Both the position numbers and the translations under genes were made by a program. Source: 2-02-FULL-55-14 sp964581115 (GTDB lineage: Bacteria; Bacteroidota; Ignavibacteria; UBA10030). From it: a DNA stretch of 64,000 nucleotides. Below the pieces are notes generated by a model. The model was not told the DNA's origin. It was given only the letters and a program-made list of their open reading frames with translations, and did not search any database. Below are positions 40,947-49,182 of this stretch, one piece after another. The stretch is from contig CAZOMY010000015.1 in NCBI GenBank assembly GCA_964581115.1, forward strand, positions 1 through 64,000, given 5' to 3'. The first letter of the stretch is position 1, and every line of letters begins with the position of its first letter.

Positions 40947-43001
40947 CTATTTCAGAAGCACCATCGTTCCCGACAGCGTCGATTGCGGTGTGGCCAGGCG
41001 GTAGAGATAGACGCCGCTTGCCAGCGGACGTCCAGCCTCATCACGCACGTCGGACCAGGGGATCACATTATCTCCGGCCGTGCTGATCCCCTCGAACACG
41101 GTGCGCACACGGCGGCCGAGAAGGTCGTAGACATCCAGCCGTACCGCCTCGGGTCGCGGTGCCCGGAACAGGAACGTCGTGCCGGCGTTGAATGGGTTGG
41201 GGTAATTCCTGGCCAATTGATATGCCGCCGGGATCGGCGGCTGAGCGCCAGGCGGAAAGAGCGATGTCAGGCTGTCGGACGAGGGCTGCAGGTCGAATGT
41301 CGCCACGCCGACGGGACGCCGTAACACCGGCCCTCCGCTCATGCCGTATGTGATGTAGCCGACGTAGGCTGTGTCGGCCGGTCCGCTGACAGGGAACGAG
41401 GCCGCGTACAATCCCGGAGTTGCGGTCGGAGCGAATGCCGCTCTGGTAAAGGTGGTGTCCGAACGTCGGCGATAGTGCAGCGCAAACTGGTCATCGGCCA
41501 GTGGCGCGTTGGCCAATGCGCGGACCGATACGAGCAGCGTTGGCGTGCCGTTCAGAACGTAGTACTGCACGATGGGGAGGTTCGAGATGACCGGGCCGAG
41601 TGCAAGGGCTGCCGCTCGGGCGTTGACCCGGCCGAAGCCGTAGTACGGATTGGGCCATGTCGAGGTCTTGGAGGTGCCGTCGCTCGACCGGTCCGCCGTC
41701 GACATGAGTGCCGACCGGATCTGCATGGGCGTCGCGTCCGGATGAGCCGACAGGATCAGAGCGGCCGCCGCGGCCGTCAGCGGGGTCGAGAACGATGTTC
41801 CCTGCCAGAAAGAGAATCCTGTATTGGCGGTGCCCGACGGAGCAACGACCCCCGTACCCTGAGCCACGACCTCGGGCTTCATCCGACCATCGAAGGTCGG
41901 TCCTGTTGAACTAAATCCGGCGAGGATACCGTCGGAGAACGTCGCGCCGACGGAAAGAATACTGTCCGCGTCGGCCGGGGCGATCAACGTTCCTGTGCTG
42001 GACGTGTCCGAACGGAGGTGGCCTTCGTTTCCCATGGCCGTCACCAACAGGACGCCGCGTCGTGCCAGCTGCCGCGCCGCCTTTGTGGTCGTGGCCGTTT
42101 GGCCGTCGAAAAATGAATATGAGGGATACCAATCGACATAGCCGAGCGACGTCGAAATGATGTCGACGCCGAGTGCCTCCAGCCACTCCAGACCCTCGAC
42201 ATAATAGTCTTCCTCGATCGCCGTTTCGCTCCCCGCCACCTCTGTCTTGCCGAGCGCGAGCTGGGCTCCGAAGGCGGGTCCAATGAGCGAACCTGGCAGA
42301 TATCCCGCCACCGTGCCCAGCGTTGCCGAACCGTGATAGCCTTGAGATACCGATTCAGGCGACTGGACTGACGTGTTCGAGTCGCGTTGAACGAAGTCGT
42401 ACTCCGCAACGACGCGGATCGGGCTCAGAGCCGGGTGCTCGCGGTGATAGTTGAAGCCGTCGTCGAGCATGCCGACGAACACCCCCGACCCGATGACGCC
42501 GACCTCATGGAGGTCGACCGCCTTGATGTTCGTGTTCTGCGTCATCGACGATCCGTATGACAGCGTCGTCTGCACAGCCGATTTCAGGAGCGGCGAAGCC
42601 ATCGGGGCTGTGCTCATCGGCATCGGCCGGCGTTTGATCGTTCGCACTGGCTCCACGCGCAACACGAACGGAAGCCGAGCAACAGCCGTCACGGCTGTGA
42701 CATCATCGAACTCCACCGAGGCGGCGTTCAACCAGCGGGAGACGGTGCGCACACGGGCGCCCGCGACACGCAGATCGGCGAGGAACGACGGTGAAACGGG
42801 CCGGTCGTTCTCGTCCGTCAGTCGGTCGGCCGGCAGAACCTTGGCCCGACGGTGAAGGGCGCGATCGGTGAGATGCGACAGGTCGTCCCGACTCGGGGCT
42901 TCCCGACCGTGGAAGGAGACCCACCAGCGCCCTGCGGTCTGGGCGTTGGCTCCGAGCGCAAGAGATCCGGCAAGGGCCAGATGGAGAAGAGAACGGATCA
43001 T
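40947..43001 (-). CDS. secreted S8 (subtilisin-like) serine protease with type IX secretion C-terminal domain
   Basis: This is a 684-residue surface or secreted protease. It has a signal peptide (1-20) and a propeptide-like region (21-150). The subtilase domain has Asp180 in VGMLDDGFNY, His223 in GYHGSATLG, Asn335 in MGNEG and Ser403 in GTSFSTPLTA. From residue 596 it carries a T9SS sorting domain (LARNYPNPFNAGTTFLFRAP, LGRRVRTVF, GVYLYRLAT). It would be exported by Sec, delivered by the type IX secretion system and anchored or released at the cell surface. The gene overlaps the moxR stop region by 4 bp, which ties it to an envelope-biogenesis operon. Confidence 0.94.
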   Translation of the reverse strand: MIRSLLHLALAGSLALGANAQTAGRWWVSFHGREAPSRDDLSHLTDRALHRRAKVLPADRLTDENDRPVSPSFLADLRVAGARVRTVSRWLNAASVEFDDVTAVTAVARLPFVLRVEPVRTIKRRPMPMSTAPMASPLLKSAVQTTLSYGSSMTQNTNIKAVDLHEVGVIGSGVFVGMLDDGFNYHREHPALSPIRVVAEYDFVQRDSNTSVQSPESVSQGYHGSATLGTVAGYLPGSLIGPAFGAQLALGKTEVAGSETAIEEDYYVEGLEWLEALGVDIISTSLGYVDWYPSYSFFDGQTATTTKAARQLARRGVLLVTAMGNEGHLRSDTSSTGTLIAPADADSILSVGATFSDGILAGFSSTGPTFDGRMKPEVVAQGTGVVAPSGTANTGFSFWQGTSFSTPLTAAAAALILSAHPDATPMQIRSALMSTADRSSDGTSKTSTWPNPYYGFGRVNARAAALALGPVISNLPIVQYYVLNGTPTLLVSVRALANAPLADDQFALHYRRRSDTTFTRAAFAPTATPGLYAASFPVSGPADTAYVGYITYGMSGGPVLRRPVGVATFDLQPSSDSLTSLFPPGAQPPIPAAYQLARNYPNPFNAGTTFLFRAPRPEAVRLDVYDLLGRRVRTVFEGISTAGDNVIPWSDVRDEAGRPLASGVYLYRLATPQSTLSGTMVLLK

Positions 43002-44017
43002 GGCCTGTCCGACGGCGCCTCTTTGAGGAGTCGTTGAACGATCTGGACCGGAGCGATCCCTTCCGCTTCGGCCGCGAAACTCGTGACCAGCCGATGCCGC
43101 AGGACCGGCGCGGCAACGGCTTTCACGTCATCGATGTCGGGTGAGGGACGTCCTTGGAGGACGGCCCGTGTCTTGGCCCCGAGGATCAGGTACTGGGAGG
43201 CGCGCGGTCCGGCTCCCCAGCGGATCCAACGCCGAATGTAGTCGGGAGCGCCGGGCGAAGCGGGACGCGAGCGATGGGCGAGCGCGACGGCAAATCGCAC
43301 GACGTTCTCGGCCACCGGTACGCGGCGAACAAGATGCTGAAAGCCGATCACGTCCTCAGCGCTCAGCACCGGCTTGACCTCAGCGGCGTACTGGCTCGTT
43401 GTCGACTGCACGATGCGCACCTCCTCGTCGACCGAGGGATACTCGAGCCACAGGTTGAACATAAAGCGGTCGAGCTGCGCCTCGGGCAGCGGATACGTTC
43501 CCTCCTGCTCGATCGGGTTCTGCGTTGCCAGCACGAAGAAAGGCTCGTCGAGCCTGTAGGTCTGCCCGCCCGCCGTCACGTGGTGCTCCTGCATCGCCTC
43601 GAGCAACGCGGCTTGTGTCTTGGGTGGCGTCCGGTTGATCTCGTCGGCAAGAATGATGTTCGCGAACACGGGGCCCTGAACGAACCTGAATGCCTTCGTT
43701 CCCTTTGCACCGGTCGTCTCGATCACCTCGGTGCCGGTGATATCGCCGGGCATCAGGTCGGGCGTGAACTGGATCCGGCTGAACTTCAAGTCAAGCGCTT
43801 GTGCGAGCGTCTTGATCAGCAGGGTCTTGGCAAGTCCGGGCACGCCGACAAGCAGTCCGTGACCGCGGGCCAGCAGGCAAAGAATGAGATGCTCAACGAT
43901 CGCGTCCTGGCCGACGATGACCTTGCCGATCTCGGACCGGAGTCGCTGGTAGGCATCGGCGAGGTCGCGAACGGCCTCGACGTCGGAACCGGAGGTATGA
44001 CGGGAGCGGATGGCCAC
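42998..44017 (-). CDS. MoxR family AAA+ ATPase
   Basis: The 339-residue cytoplasmic ATPase starts MAIRSRHTSGSDVEAVRDLA. It shows KVIVGQDAIVEHLILCLLAR GHGLLVGVPGLAKTLLIKTL with Walker A GVPGLAKT (about 59-66), PDLMPGDITGTEVIE, Walker B FANIILADEINRTPPKTQAA, sensor 1 FVLATQNPIEQEGTYPLPEA and the C-terminal arm of the MoxR clade. MoxR proteins act as chaperones, inserting metals or assembling VWA-containing partners. Usually a DUF58 gene follows. Here the subtilisin and then the VWA protein follow instead, which is unusual. It precedes the surface protease by a 4-bp overlap and lies 18 bp after surA. Confidence 0.95.
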   Translation of the reverse strand: MAIRSRHTSGSDVEAVRDLADAYQRLRSEIGKVIVGQDAIVEHLILCLLARGHGLLVGVPGLAKTLLIKTLAQALDLKFSRIQFTPDLMPGDITGTEVIETTGAKGTKAFRFVQGPVFANIILADEINRTPPKTQAALLEAMQEHHVTAGGQTYRLDEPFFVLATQNPIEQEGTYPLPEAQLDRFMFNLWLEYPSVDEEVRIVQSTTSQYAAEVKPVLSAEDVIGFQHLVRRVPVAENVVRFAVALAHRSRPASPGAPDYIRRWIRWGAGPRASQYLILGAKTRAVLQGRPSPDIDDVKAVAAPVLRHRLVTSFAAEAEGIAPVQIVQRLLKEAPSDRP

Positions 44018-44035
44018 GGCGGCGTCGGGAATTGG

Positions 44036-45310
44036 TCAGAGACGGATGTCGAGGTAGATCGTGCGTTTAAGCTCTTCGACCCATTCTGCGTTGAGCCGGT
44101 TGCGCTTCACGAAGAGAGCCACCTGCGCCACGCGGTCGTAGTCGGTCTCGACTGTCATCGCATGGGCCGGCGTGCGCTGCCGCAACCAGACGATGTGCCA
44201 GCCGGACGTCGTTCCGAAGTTGGCACGCGACGGCTGGCTGATCTCTCCCGTCTGGAGCGACATCACGGTCGTGGCGAATTCCGGCACGAACTGGTCCGCG
44301 GTCAGAGTGCCAAGCTCGCCGCCTTGTGCCCGCGTCTCCTCGTCCTGCGAATGTCGGCGGGCGAGTTCTGCGAACGGTACACCGGCAACCGCCGAATCGC
44401 GCAGCATCCGCAGAAAGCCCACGGCGGCGGAATCGGATTCTGGACCTCGTTCAATGCGCAAAAGAATGTGGCGGGCTCGCACCTGCTCGCCTCTGCGCTC
44501 CATCAGCTGCACGAGATGGTAACCGTACTGGGTCTTGACGACCGGCGACAGCTGTTCCGGCTGAAGCCCAAAGACGGCCTCTTCGAATTCCCGCACATAG
44601 TCGCCGCGGCGTGCCCAACCCAGGTCACCGCCCCCCGCAGCCGTGCCGTCGACGGAATACCTCCGGGCGAAATCAGCAAAATCGCCGCCGGCCAAGATGC
44701 TGTCACGGATCGCGCTCAACCGCTCGCGCGTCTCACGCTCCACGTTCGAATCGGGCTGGGGCACGACAAAAAGATGGCTGACGGTGAACTCCTCGGGGAC
44801 CTGCGGAAGGCTGTCGCGGTAGGCCGCGTAGAACTCCTCGACCTCGCGTCGCGTCACCTGAAGCCGCGCCTCGCGCTGCTGCCGCACCTTCTGCACGAGC
44901 AATTGCTGACGGATCTCGTCGCGATATTCACGCTTGATGCGACTGATCGGCTTTCCGTAGATCTGCTCCACCCGCTGTTCCGAGCCGATCTGACGGATAA
45001 AATTCTGTACCTGCTGGTCGAGGGCGCGATTCACTTCATCGTCGGTCACCTCGACGCTGTCGATGATCGCTTGGGCGAGGATAAGCTTCTCCGTCACCAT
45101 GCCGTCGAGCACCTGGCGTCGCAGTTCGGGCGAATCGGCTTCGAGCCGATTCTGCATCGCCAGGAACGAGACCCGCTCGCTCAACTCGCTCTCGGTGATG
45201 ATCTCTTTGTCGACGACGGCAATGATCCGGTCGAGCAGGGTCTGCGCGGAGACGTGAAGAGCGCCGCCACCCAGTGCGACGCACAGGATCAGAATTCGAA
45301 ATCGGTTCAT
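44036..45310 (-). CDS. surA: SurA-type periplasmic chaperone with two parvulin PPIase domains
   Basis: The 424-residue protein has a signal peptide (1-22), a SurA N-terminal chaperone domain (QTLLDRIIAVVDKEIITESE, about 23-170) and two rotamase domains: about 175-270 (VSHLFVVPQPDSNVERETRE) and about 275-375 (ARHILLRIERG). The second also carries the typical GGELGTLTADQFVPEFATTV. It escorts unfolded outer-membrane proteins through the periplasm to BAM. It is the last of three consecutive PpiC-type genes; its start overlaps the stop of the lipoprotein PPIase by 4 bp. SurA is the best symbol by architecture. Confidence 0.88.
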   Translation of the reverse strand: MNRFRILILCVALGGGALHVSAQTLLDRIIAVVDKEIITESELSERVSFLAMQNRLEADSPELRRQVLDGMVTEKLILAQAIIDSVEVTDDEVNRALDQQVQNFIRQIGSEQRVEQIYGKPISRIKREYRDEIRQQLLVQKVRQQREARLQVTRREVEEFYAAYRDSLPQVPEEFTVSHLFVVPQPDSNVERETRERLSAIRDSILAGGDFADFARRYSVDGTAAGGGDLGWARRGDYVREFEEAVFGLQPEQLSPVVKTQYGYHLVQLMERRGEQVRARHILLRIERGPESDSAAVGFLRMLRDSAVAGVPFAELARRHSQDEETRAQGGELGTLTADQFVPEFATTVMSLQTGEISQPSRANFGTTSGWHIVWLRQRTPAHAMTVETDYDRVAQVALFVKRNRLNAEWVEELKRTIYLDIRL

Positions 45311-46167
45311 GGCATGCGAGAAAGGGCGGTAGTGTCGACGAACGACGGGCTGAGATAGATGTCGACGGCGTAGCGGGCGCGCAGATCTTCAACGAAGGAA
45401 CGGTACGCCCGCTGCCTGCGGTCGACGGTCAACCGATTGACGATCTCGTCCCGGACATACGGCAGGTCGGCGGCCGTCCCGGCGCGCTGGATGCTCCAGA
45501 CCTGAACGACCGTGAAGCCGTCTTCCGTCGAGATCGGGAACGATGGATTGCCCGGTGTGAGCGTCGACGCCACCCGCCAGAGTTCGCGCGGAAGCAGACG
45601 TGCTTCTGTGAAATACACCGAGTCGGTGCGGGCACGGATCGAGGGCGCGTGCGACGCGGATCGTACGGCTGAAGACCATGAAGTGCCTCGAAGGACGTCG
45701 TTGCGGAAGTCCGAAGCCTTTGTCCGTTCCTCAAAGACGGCGAGGCTGACCAACAGCACCGGCTCCGGGAGCTCGAATGAGTCGCGATGCTGCTCATAAT
45801 AGCGTCGGACCTCGTCGCTGGAGGGGTCCGCTGCGGGCGCGCGATAGATCTCGGCGTCGAGCAGTTCCTGAATGACGATCGTGCGTCGCTGTACTTCCAG
45901 CCGGCGCTGCACTGAGGGCGATTGATCGATGCCGCGTCGCACCGCCTCGCGATACAACAGCTCGTCGGCGACCCATCGGCGTAGATACTGTTGGATCTGA
46001 GCCTCCGTCGGCGGACGCGTCGAGTCGAACTGCATCCGGATCTCCTGCATCGTTAGCGTCCGGCCTTCGATGCGGGCGACGGCGGTCTCGTCGGAGGGCT
46101 CCTGCTGACAAGCCCCGACGATGAGAGCGAGCAGGACGACGGCGGTATGACTACCGCGTCTGAACAT
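45307..46167 (-). CDS. SurA-N/PpiC-like lipoprotein without an obvious rotamase domain
   Basis: The 286-residue product begins MFRRGSHTAVVLLALIVGAC. The lipobox ends at Cys20, so it should be a lipoprotein. It resembles the SurA N-terminal chaperone region (TEAQIQQYLRRWVADELLYR EAVRRGID, about 50-125) followed by a degenerate PpiC-like segment (PEPVLLVSLAVFEERTKASD) that lacks the usual HILL and GG motifs. It probably acts as a chaperone partner in the periplasm and may be inactive as an isomerase. The gene overlaps the next PPIase gene upstream by 17 bp and surA downstream by 4 bp, so all three are translationally coupled. Confidence 0.78.
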   Translation of the reverse strand: MFRRGSHTAVVLLALIVGACQQEPSDETAVARIEGRTLTMQEIRMQFDSTRPPTEAQIQQYLRRWVADELLYREAVRRGIDQSPSVQRRLEVQRRTIVIQELLDAEIYRAPAADPSSDEVRRYYEQHRDSFELPEPVLLVSLAVFEERTKASDFRNDVLRGTSWSSAVRSASHAPSIRARTDSVYFTEARLLPRELWRVASTLTPGNPSFPISTEDGFTVVQVWSIQRAGTAADLPYVRDEIVNRLTVDRRQRAYRSFVEDLRARYAVDIYLSPSFVDTTALSRMP

Positions 46168-48142
46168 CTCGGCTGAAAGCCTTCTTCAGTGCTTCGACGT
46201 CGGTTGTAACGCCGTAGCGGCTGCGCAAGGATGCGATCCAATCCTGCTCGCGCAGCTTCGAAGCCTGCTCCTGATAAGCGCTGACCAGCTCAGGCCCGGC
46301 CTCTTCAAAGGTCTTTGCCCTCGGTCCTTCCTTGCCCAAAACCTTCAGGATGGAGAACCCCGCGCCGTTGCGGAACGGCGCCGTTACGCTGTCGACGGCC
46401 ATCTGCATGGCTTGCGCCGAGAGATTGTTGAAGCTCGCGGCTTGAAATCCCCAGATACCACGGCGTTCTCGATAGCCTGCACGCATCGTCATCGCCTCGG
46501 CGACATCGACGAAATCCTCCCCGGCCTTGATGCGTTTGACCGCGGCCTGTGCGAGGCTGTCTGTCGTCACGTAGATCTCGGCAAAGTTGACGCGTTCGGG
46601 CCACCGATAGCGCTCCCGGTTCTCATCGTAGAAGGCGCGCAACAGGGTGTCGTTTACAACAACCTTCTGCCAGACCTCGTCCTGTTCGATCCGGTACAGC
46701 AAGATCCCGTCTCGATACTCCTTCATGAGCTCCGCAAACACCGGGTGCCGCTCGACGGCCGTCCTGGCGTGTTCCTGCAACACCATCGATTCACCAAGAC
46801 GCTCAACCATCTGGTCGATGTTCGGCGGGGTCAGTCGCGTCGTGCGAAACTCCGCGGCGTTCCCAAGTCGGCCCAGGACCGAATCGACCGACAGCGTCTG
46901 TTGTCCGGCTGACAGGAGCGGCTCCGGTCCGAGCGCCGGGTCGAGGTTTGCCCGCCAGAGCGAATCGGACGGCGTGAGGGTGCTGTCGAGCTGGGCGTGC
47001 AATCGTAACAAGACAGGCACGCGCAAGGTGTACTGATACCGCTTCTTCAAACCGTGCACGTAGTTGGCGTAATCCGACGTGTAGCGCATCTGCTGGTACA
47101 ACTGTTTGAGGTCGCGCTCGACTTCAGCGAACGACGGCACACCCGCAAATCCGTTTACCCGAAAAATGTGCGCACCGTATGGGGCGAAATAGGGGGGTGC
47201 GATCGAATCCGTTGGCGTGGCGTAGAGCAGGTCGCCGAGATCCTGAGGCAGTCGCTCCCGCTCGTAGGCGCCGATGTCGCCTCCGCGCATCATGCTGCTC
47301 TCGTCCCTCGAGTACTCGCTGACCAGGGTGCTGAAAGGGACCCCCGCCCGGAGCTTTTCCAAGATCACCCGTACTGTGTCCCGGATCCACGCCGTGTCGG
47401 TCGCGCTCTGACCCCGCAGGAGGATGTGACTGATTTGCACGGCTCCACGATTGGGCTGCCGGTCAAGGAGCTTGATGATGTGATAACCGAACTGCGTGCG
47501 GACCGGCGTGCGTGTAATCTGGCCGGGCTCAAGCGCGTAGCAGGCATCCTCGAATGCCGGAACCATCCGACCCACGCTGAAGTAGCCTAAGTCGCCACGG
47601 TTGAAAGACACGCTCTGATCTTCGGAGTTCGTGAGCGCGAGCGTGTCGAACGACTTCGAGGCCGCACGAGCGTTCAGGTCCATCGCTCGGTTCCATACGC
47701 GCAGCGTGTCGTCGGGAGTGGCCCGCTCCGGCAATCGCAGAAGAATGTGGCTTGCACGAAGCAGGATCTTTTTCCGATCGTACATCGAACGGACGGAAGG
47801 CTCCACGAGCTCCTTGTCGATCATGTACGACTGTGCCAGCGATTGCTCGTACCCGGCGATCTCGTCCATGACCTCAGGATCCCGATCGAGCCCGACCCGG
47901 CGCGCCTCCTTGACCTTGAGCCGAAACTTGATCAGCAGGTCAAGAAACCGCTGCCGCTCCTCGAACGAGGCGTTGGCCCCCTTCTCCCACCCGCCGTTGT
48001 TCTTGGCGTAGGATGACTCGAAGTCTTTCAAGAAAATGACCTCGTCGCCGATCGTGGCAACGGCAGGATTGCTGGTCCCACAACCCGTCGCCCAAAAGGC
48101 GGCGGCTAAAGTCAAGAGCGCGATCGAATGGCGAAGCATCAT
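46151..48142 (-). CDS. peptidylprolyl isomerase lipoprotein with three parvulin-like domains
   Basis: The 663-residue product starts MMLRHSIALLTLAAAFWATG and has a lipobox with Cys21. After a SurA-N-like region come PpiC domains at about 130-230 (ASHILLRLPERATPDDTLRV with RGDLGYFSVGRMVPAFEDAC) and about 235-335 (ISHILLRGQSATDTAW with GGDIGAYERERL). A more divergent C-terminal domain lies at about 530-640 (VNFAEIYVTTDSLAQAAVKR with ERRGIWGFQAASF). This large multi-domain arrangement is characteristic of Bacteroidota periplasmic PPIases. It is first in the three-gene PPIase series. Confidence 0.88.
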   Translation of the reverse strand: MMLRHSIALLTLAAAFWATGCGTSNPAVATIGDEVIFLKDFESSYAKNNGGWEKGANASFEERQRFLDLLIKFRLKVKEARRVGLDRDPEVMDEIAGYEQSLAQSYMIDKELVEPSVRSMYDRKKILLRASHILLRLPERATPDDTLRVWNRAMDLNARAASKSFDTLALTNSEDQSVSFNRGDLGYFSVGRMVPAFEDACYALEPGQITRTPVRTQFGYHIIKLLDRQPNRGAVQISHILLRGQSATDTAWIRDTVRVILEKLRAGVPFSTLVSEYSRDESSMMRGGDIGAYERERLPQDLGDLLYATPTDSIAPPYFAPYGAHIFRVNGFAGVPSFAEVERDLKQLYQQMRYTSDYANYVHGLKKRYQYTLRVPVLLRLHAQLDSTLTPSDSLWRANLDPALGPEPLLSAGQQTLSVDSVLGRLGNAAEFRTTRLTPPNIDQMVERLGESMVLQEHARTAVERHPVFAELMKEYRDGILLYRIEQDEVWQKVVVNDTLLRAFYDENRERYRWPERVNFAEIYVTTDSLAQAAVKRIKAGEDFVDVAEAMTMRAGYRERRGIWGFQAASFNNLSAQAMQMAVDSVTAPFRNGAGFSILKVLGKEGPRAKTFEEAGPELVSAYQEQASKLREQDWIASLRSRYGVTTDVEALKKAFSRDVQTR

Positions 48143-48249
48143 CGTCAAAAACCCCGTAAGTCCTAGAAAAATCAACTGATTGTGAAAACTCAAGTTAGCA
48201 CTATTTGGAACCTCACGCAACCAAGCCAGTGCCAAGCATGGTTCCGAAA

Positions 48250-48285
48250 AATGACAGAAACGCCCTTCTCTCTGAAAGAAGGGCG
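48250..48285 (-). terminator. rho-independent terminator of the Gld-type ABC/DUF4340 operon
   Basis: CGCCCTTCT and AGAAGGGCG form a perfect 9-bp stem with a 7-nt loop. On the minus strand it is followed by TTTCTGTCATTTTT. It lies 19 bp beyond the DUF4340 stop, before the PPIase transcription unit. Confidence 0.8.
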
Positions 48286-48303
48286 CGAGGATGTCAACGT
48301 CGT

Positions 48304-49182
48304 CTACAGGAGGTCTTTCCTGCGCTTCAAGATCTGATCCGCCCTCCACGACTCGACGGCATACCATTGCGGACCCGCCGACGATTGTACCCACCACCGC
48401 GTGCCATTCGGCTCACGTGCGAATCGGAGCTGTTGACCGGCAACCGTGATCGACGCCGAAAGCTTTGCCGCGGCTGGCGAGTCGATGAAGTCGTCGCATG
48501 TGAAGTTCGAAAGCGCGCCAATGACGCCATCAACCGCCGAGCCATTTGCCGGGCGACCGTCGACCGTCCAGATGCTGTCTCTTAGACCGACGGTGAAGAC
48601 GGTGTCGCCATACTGAAACAGTATCTCACGGATTTCCGCCCGGGGCAGGGTAAGGATCGTCCGATCGCGCCAATCGCGCAACGCACGATTGAATGTCCAT
48701 CCGAACGAGCCGCTCACCAGCACGACGTCGTCCGACGAGGCCGAGCGGACGTACGTATCCGAATATCCCTCCGACGGCTTGCCGACGACGAAGGCGGCCT
48801 GGAGTGTGCCGCCGGCGAAGAGTCGCACGGTCGTGCCGGTCGTGCTGTCCACCTGAAAGAGCCCGTGCTTCTCCCGCTTCGTCGAAGCGACCGACTTCAC
48901 ACGAAGCGAACCCGCCTGGCCGAGCGCACCGGCCACCGCTGAAGCATTCGCTCGCGCTTCAAGCGGCCGCGACAGGAACCATTCCATCCCGCGCCGTTCA
49001 AGCCGGACCGTGGCCGCGCTTCCCGCAATCTCGATGGCGTCGACCGCCGCAGAATCGACATTCACCAGCCGCTCACCGGCGGCCGATTCAAGGCTCCGCT
49101 CGCCCGGTCGCTGCATCACCCAAACGGCCAGTGCGGCCAGAACGACGAGTGTGCCCGTCAGGATCATCGTCGATCGTTTCAT
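48304..49182 (-). CDS. DUF4340 domain protein
   Basis: The 292-residue protein begins MKRSTMILTGTLVVLAALAV with one N-terminal helix (about 6-23); the rest is extracytoplasmic. It follows the DUF4340 pattern: VRLERRGMEWFLSRPLEARA, SKREKHGLFQVDSTTGTTVR-type residues (STKREKHGLFQVDS), VVGKPSEGYSDTYVR and ALRDWRDRTILTLPRAEIRE. DUF4340 genes are regularly found behind GldF/GldG-like ABC genes, as here, where the start overlaps the GldG-like stop by 4 bp. It is likely a membrane-bound accessory subunit of that exporter; the function is inferred only from this context. Confidence 0.85.
   Translation of the reverse strand: MKRSTMILTGTLVVLAALAVWVMQRPGERSLESAAGERLVNVDSAAVDAIEIAGSAATVRLERRGMEWFLSRPLEARANASAVAGALGQAGSLRVKSVASTKREKHGLFQVDSTTGTTVRLFAGGTLQAAFVVGKPSEGYSDTYVRSASSDDVVLVSGSFGWTFNRALRDWRDRTILTLPRAEIREILFQYGDTVFTVGLRDSIWTVDGRPANGSAVDGVIGALSNFTCDDFIDSPAAAKLSASITVAGQQLRFAREPNGTRWWVQSSAGPQWYAVESWRADQILKRRKDLL

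Noticed and set aside
43154..45358. A 734-residue plus-strand open frame antisense to moxR and the SurA-type gene
   Set aside because: It is a shadow of two well-supported minus-strand genes in GC-rich DNA and shows no family features of its own.
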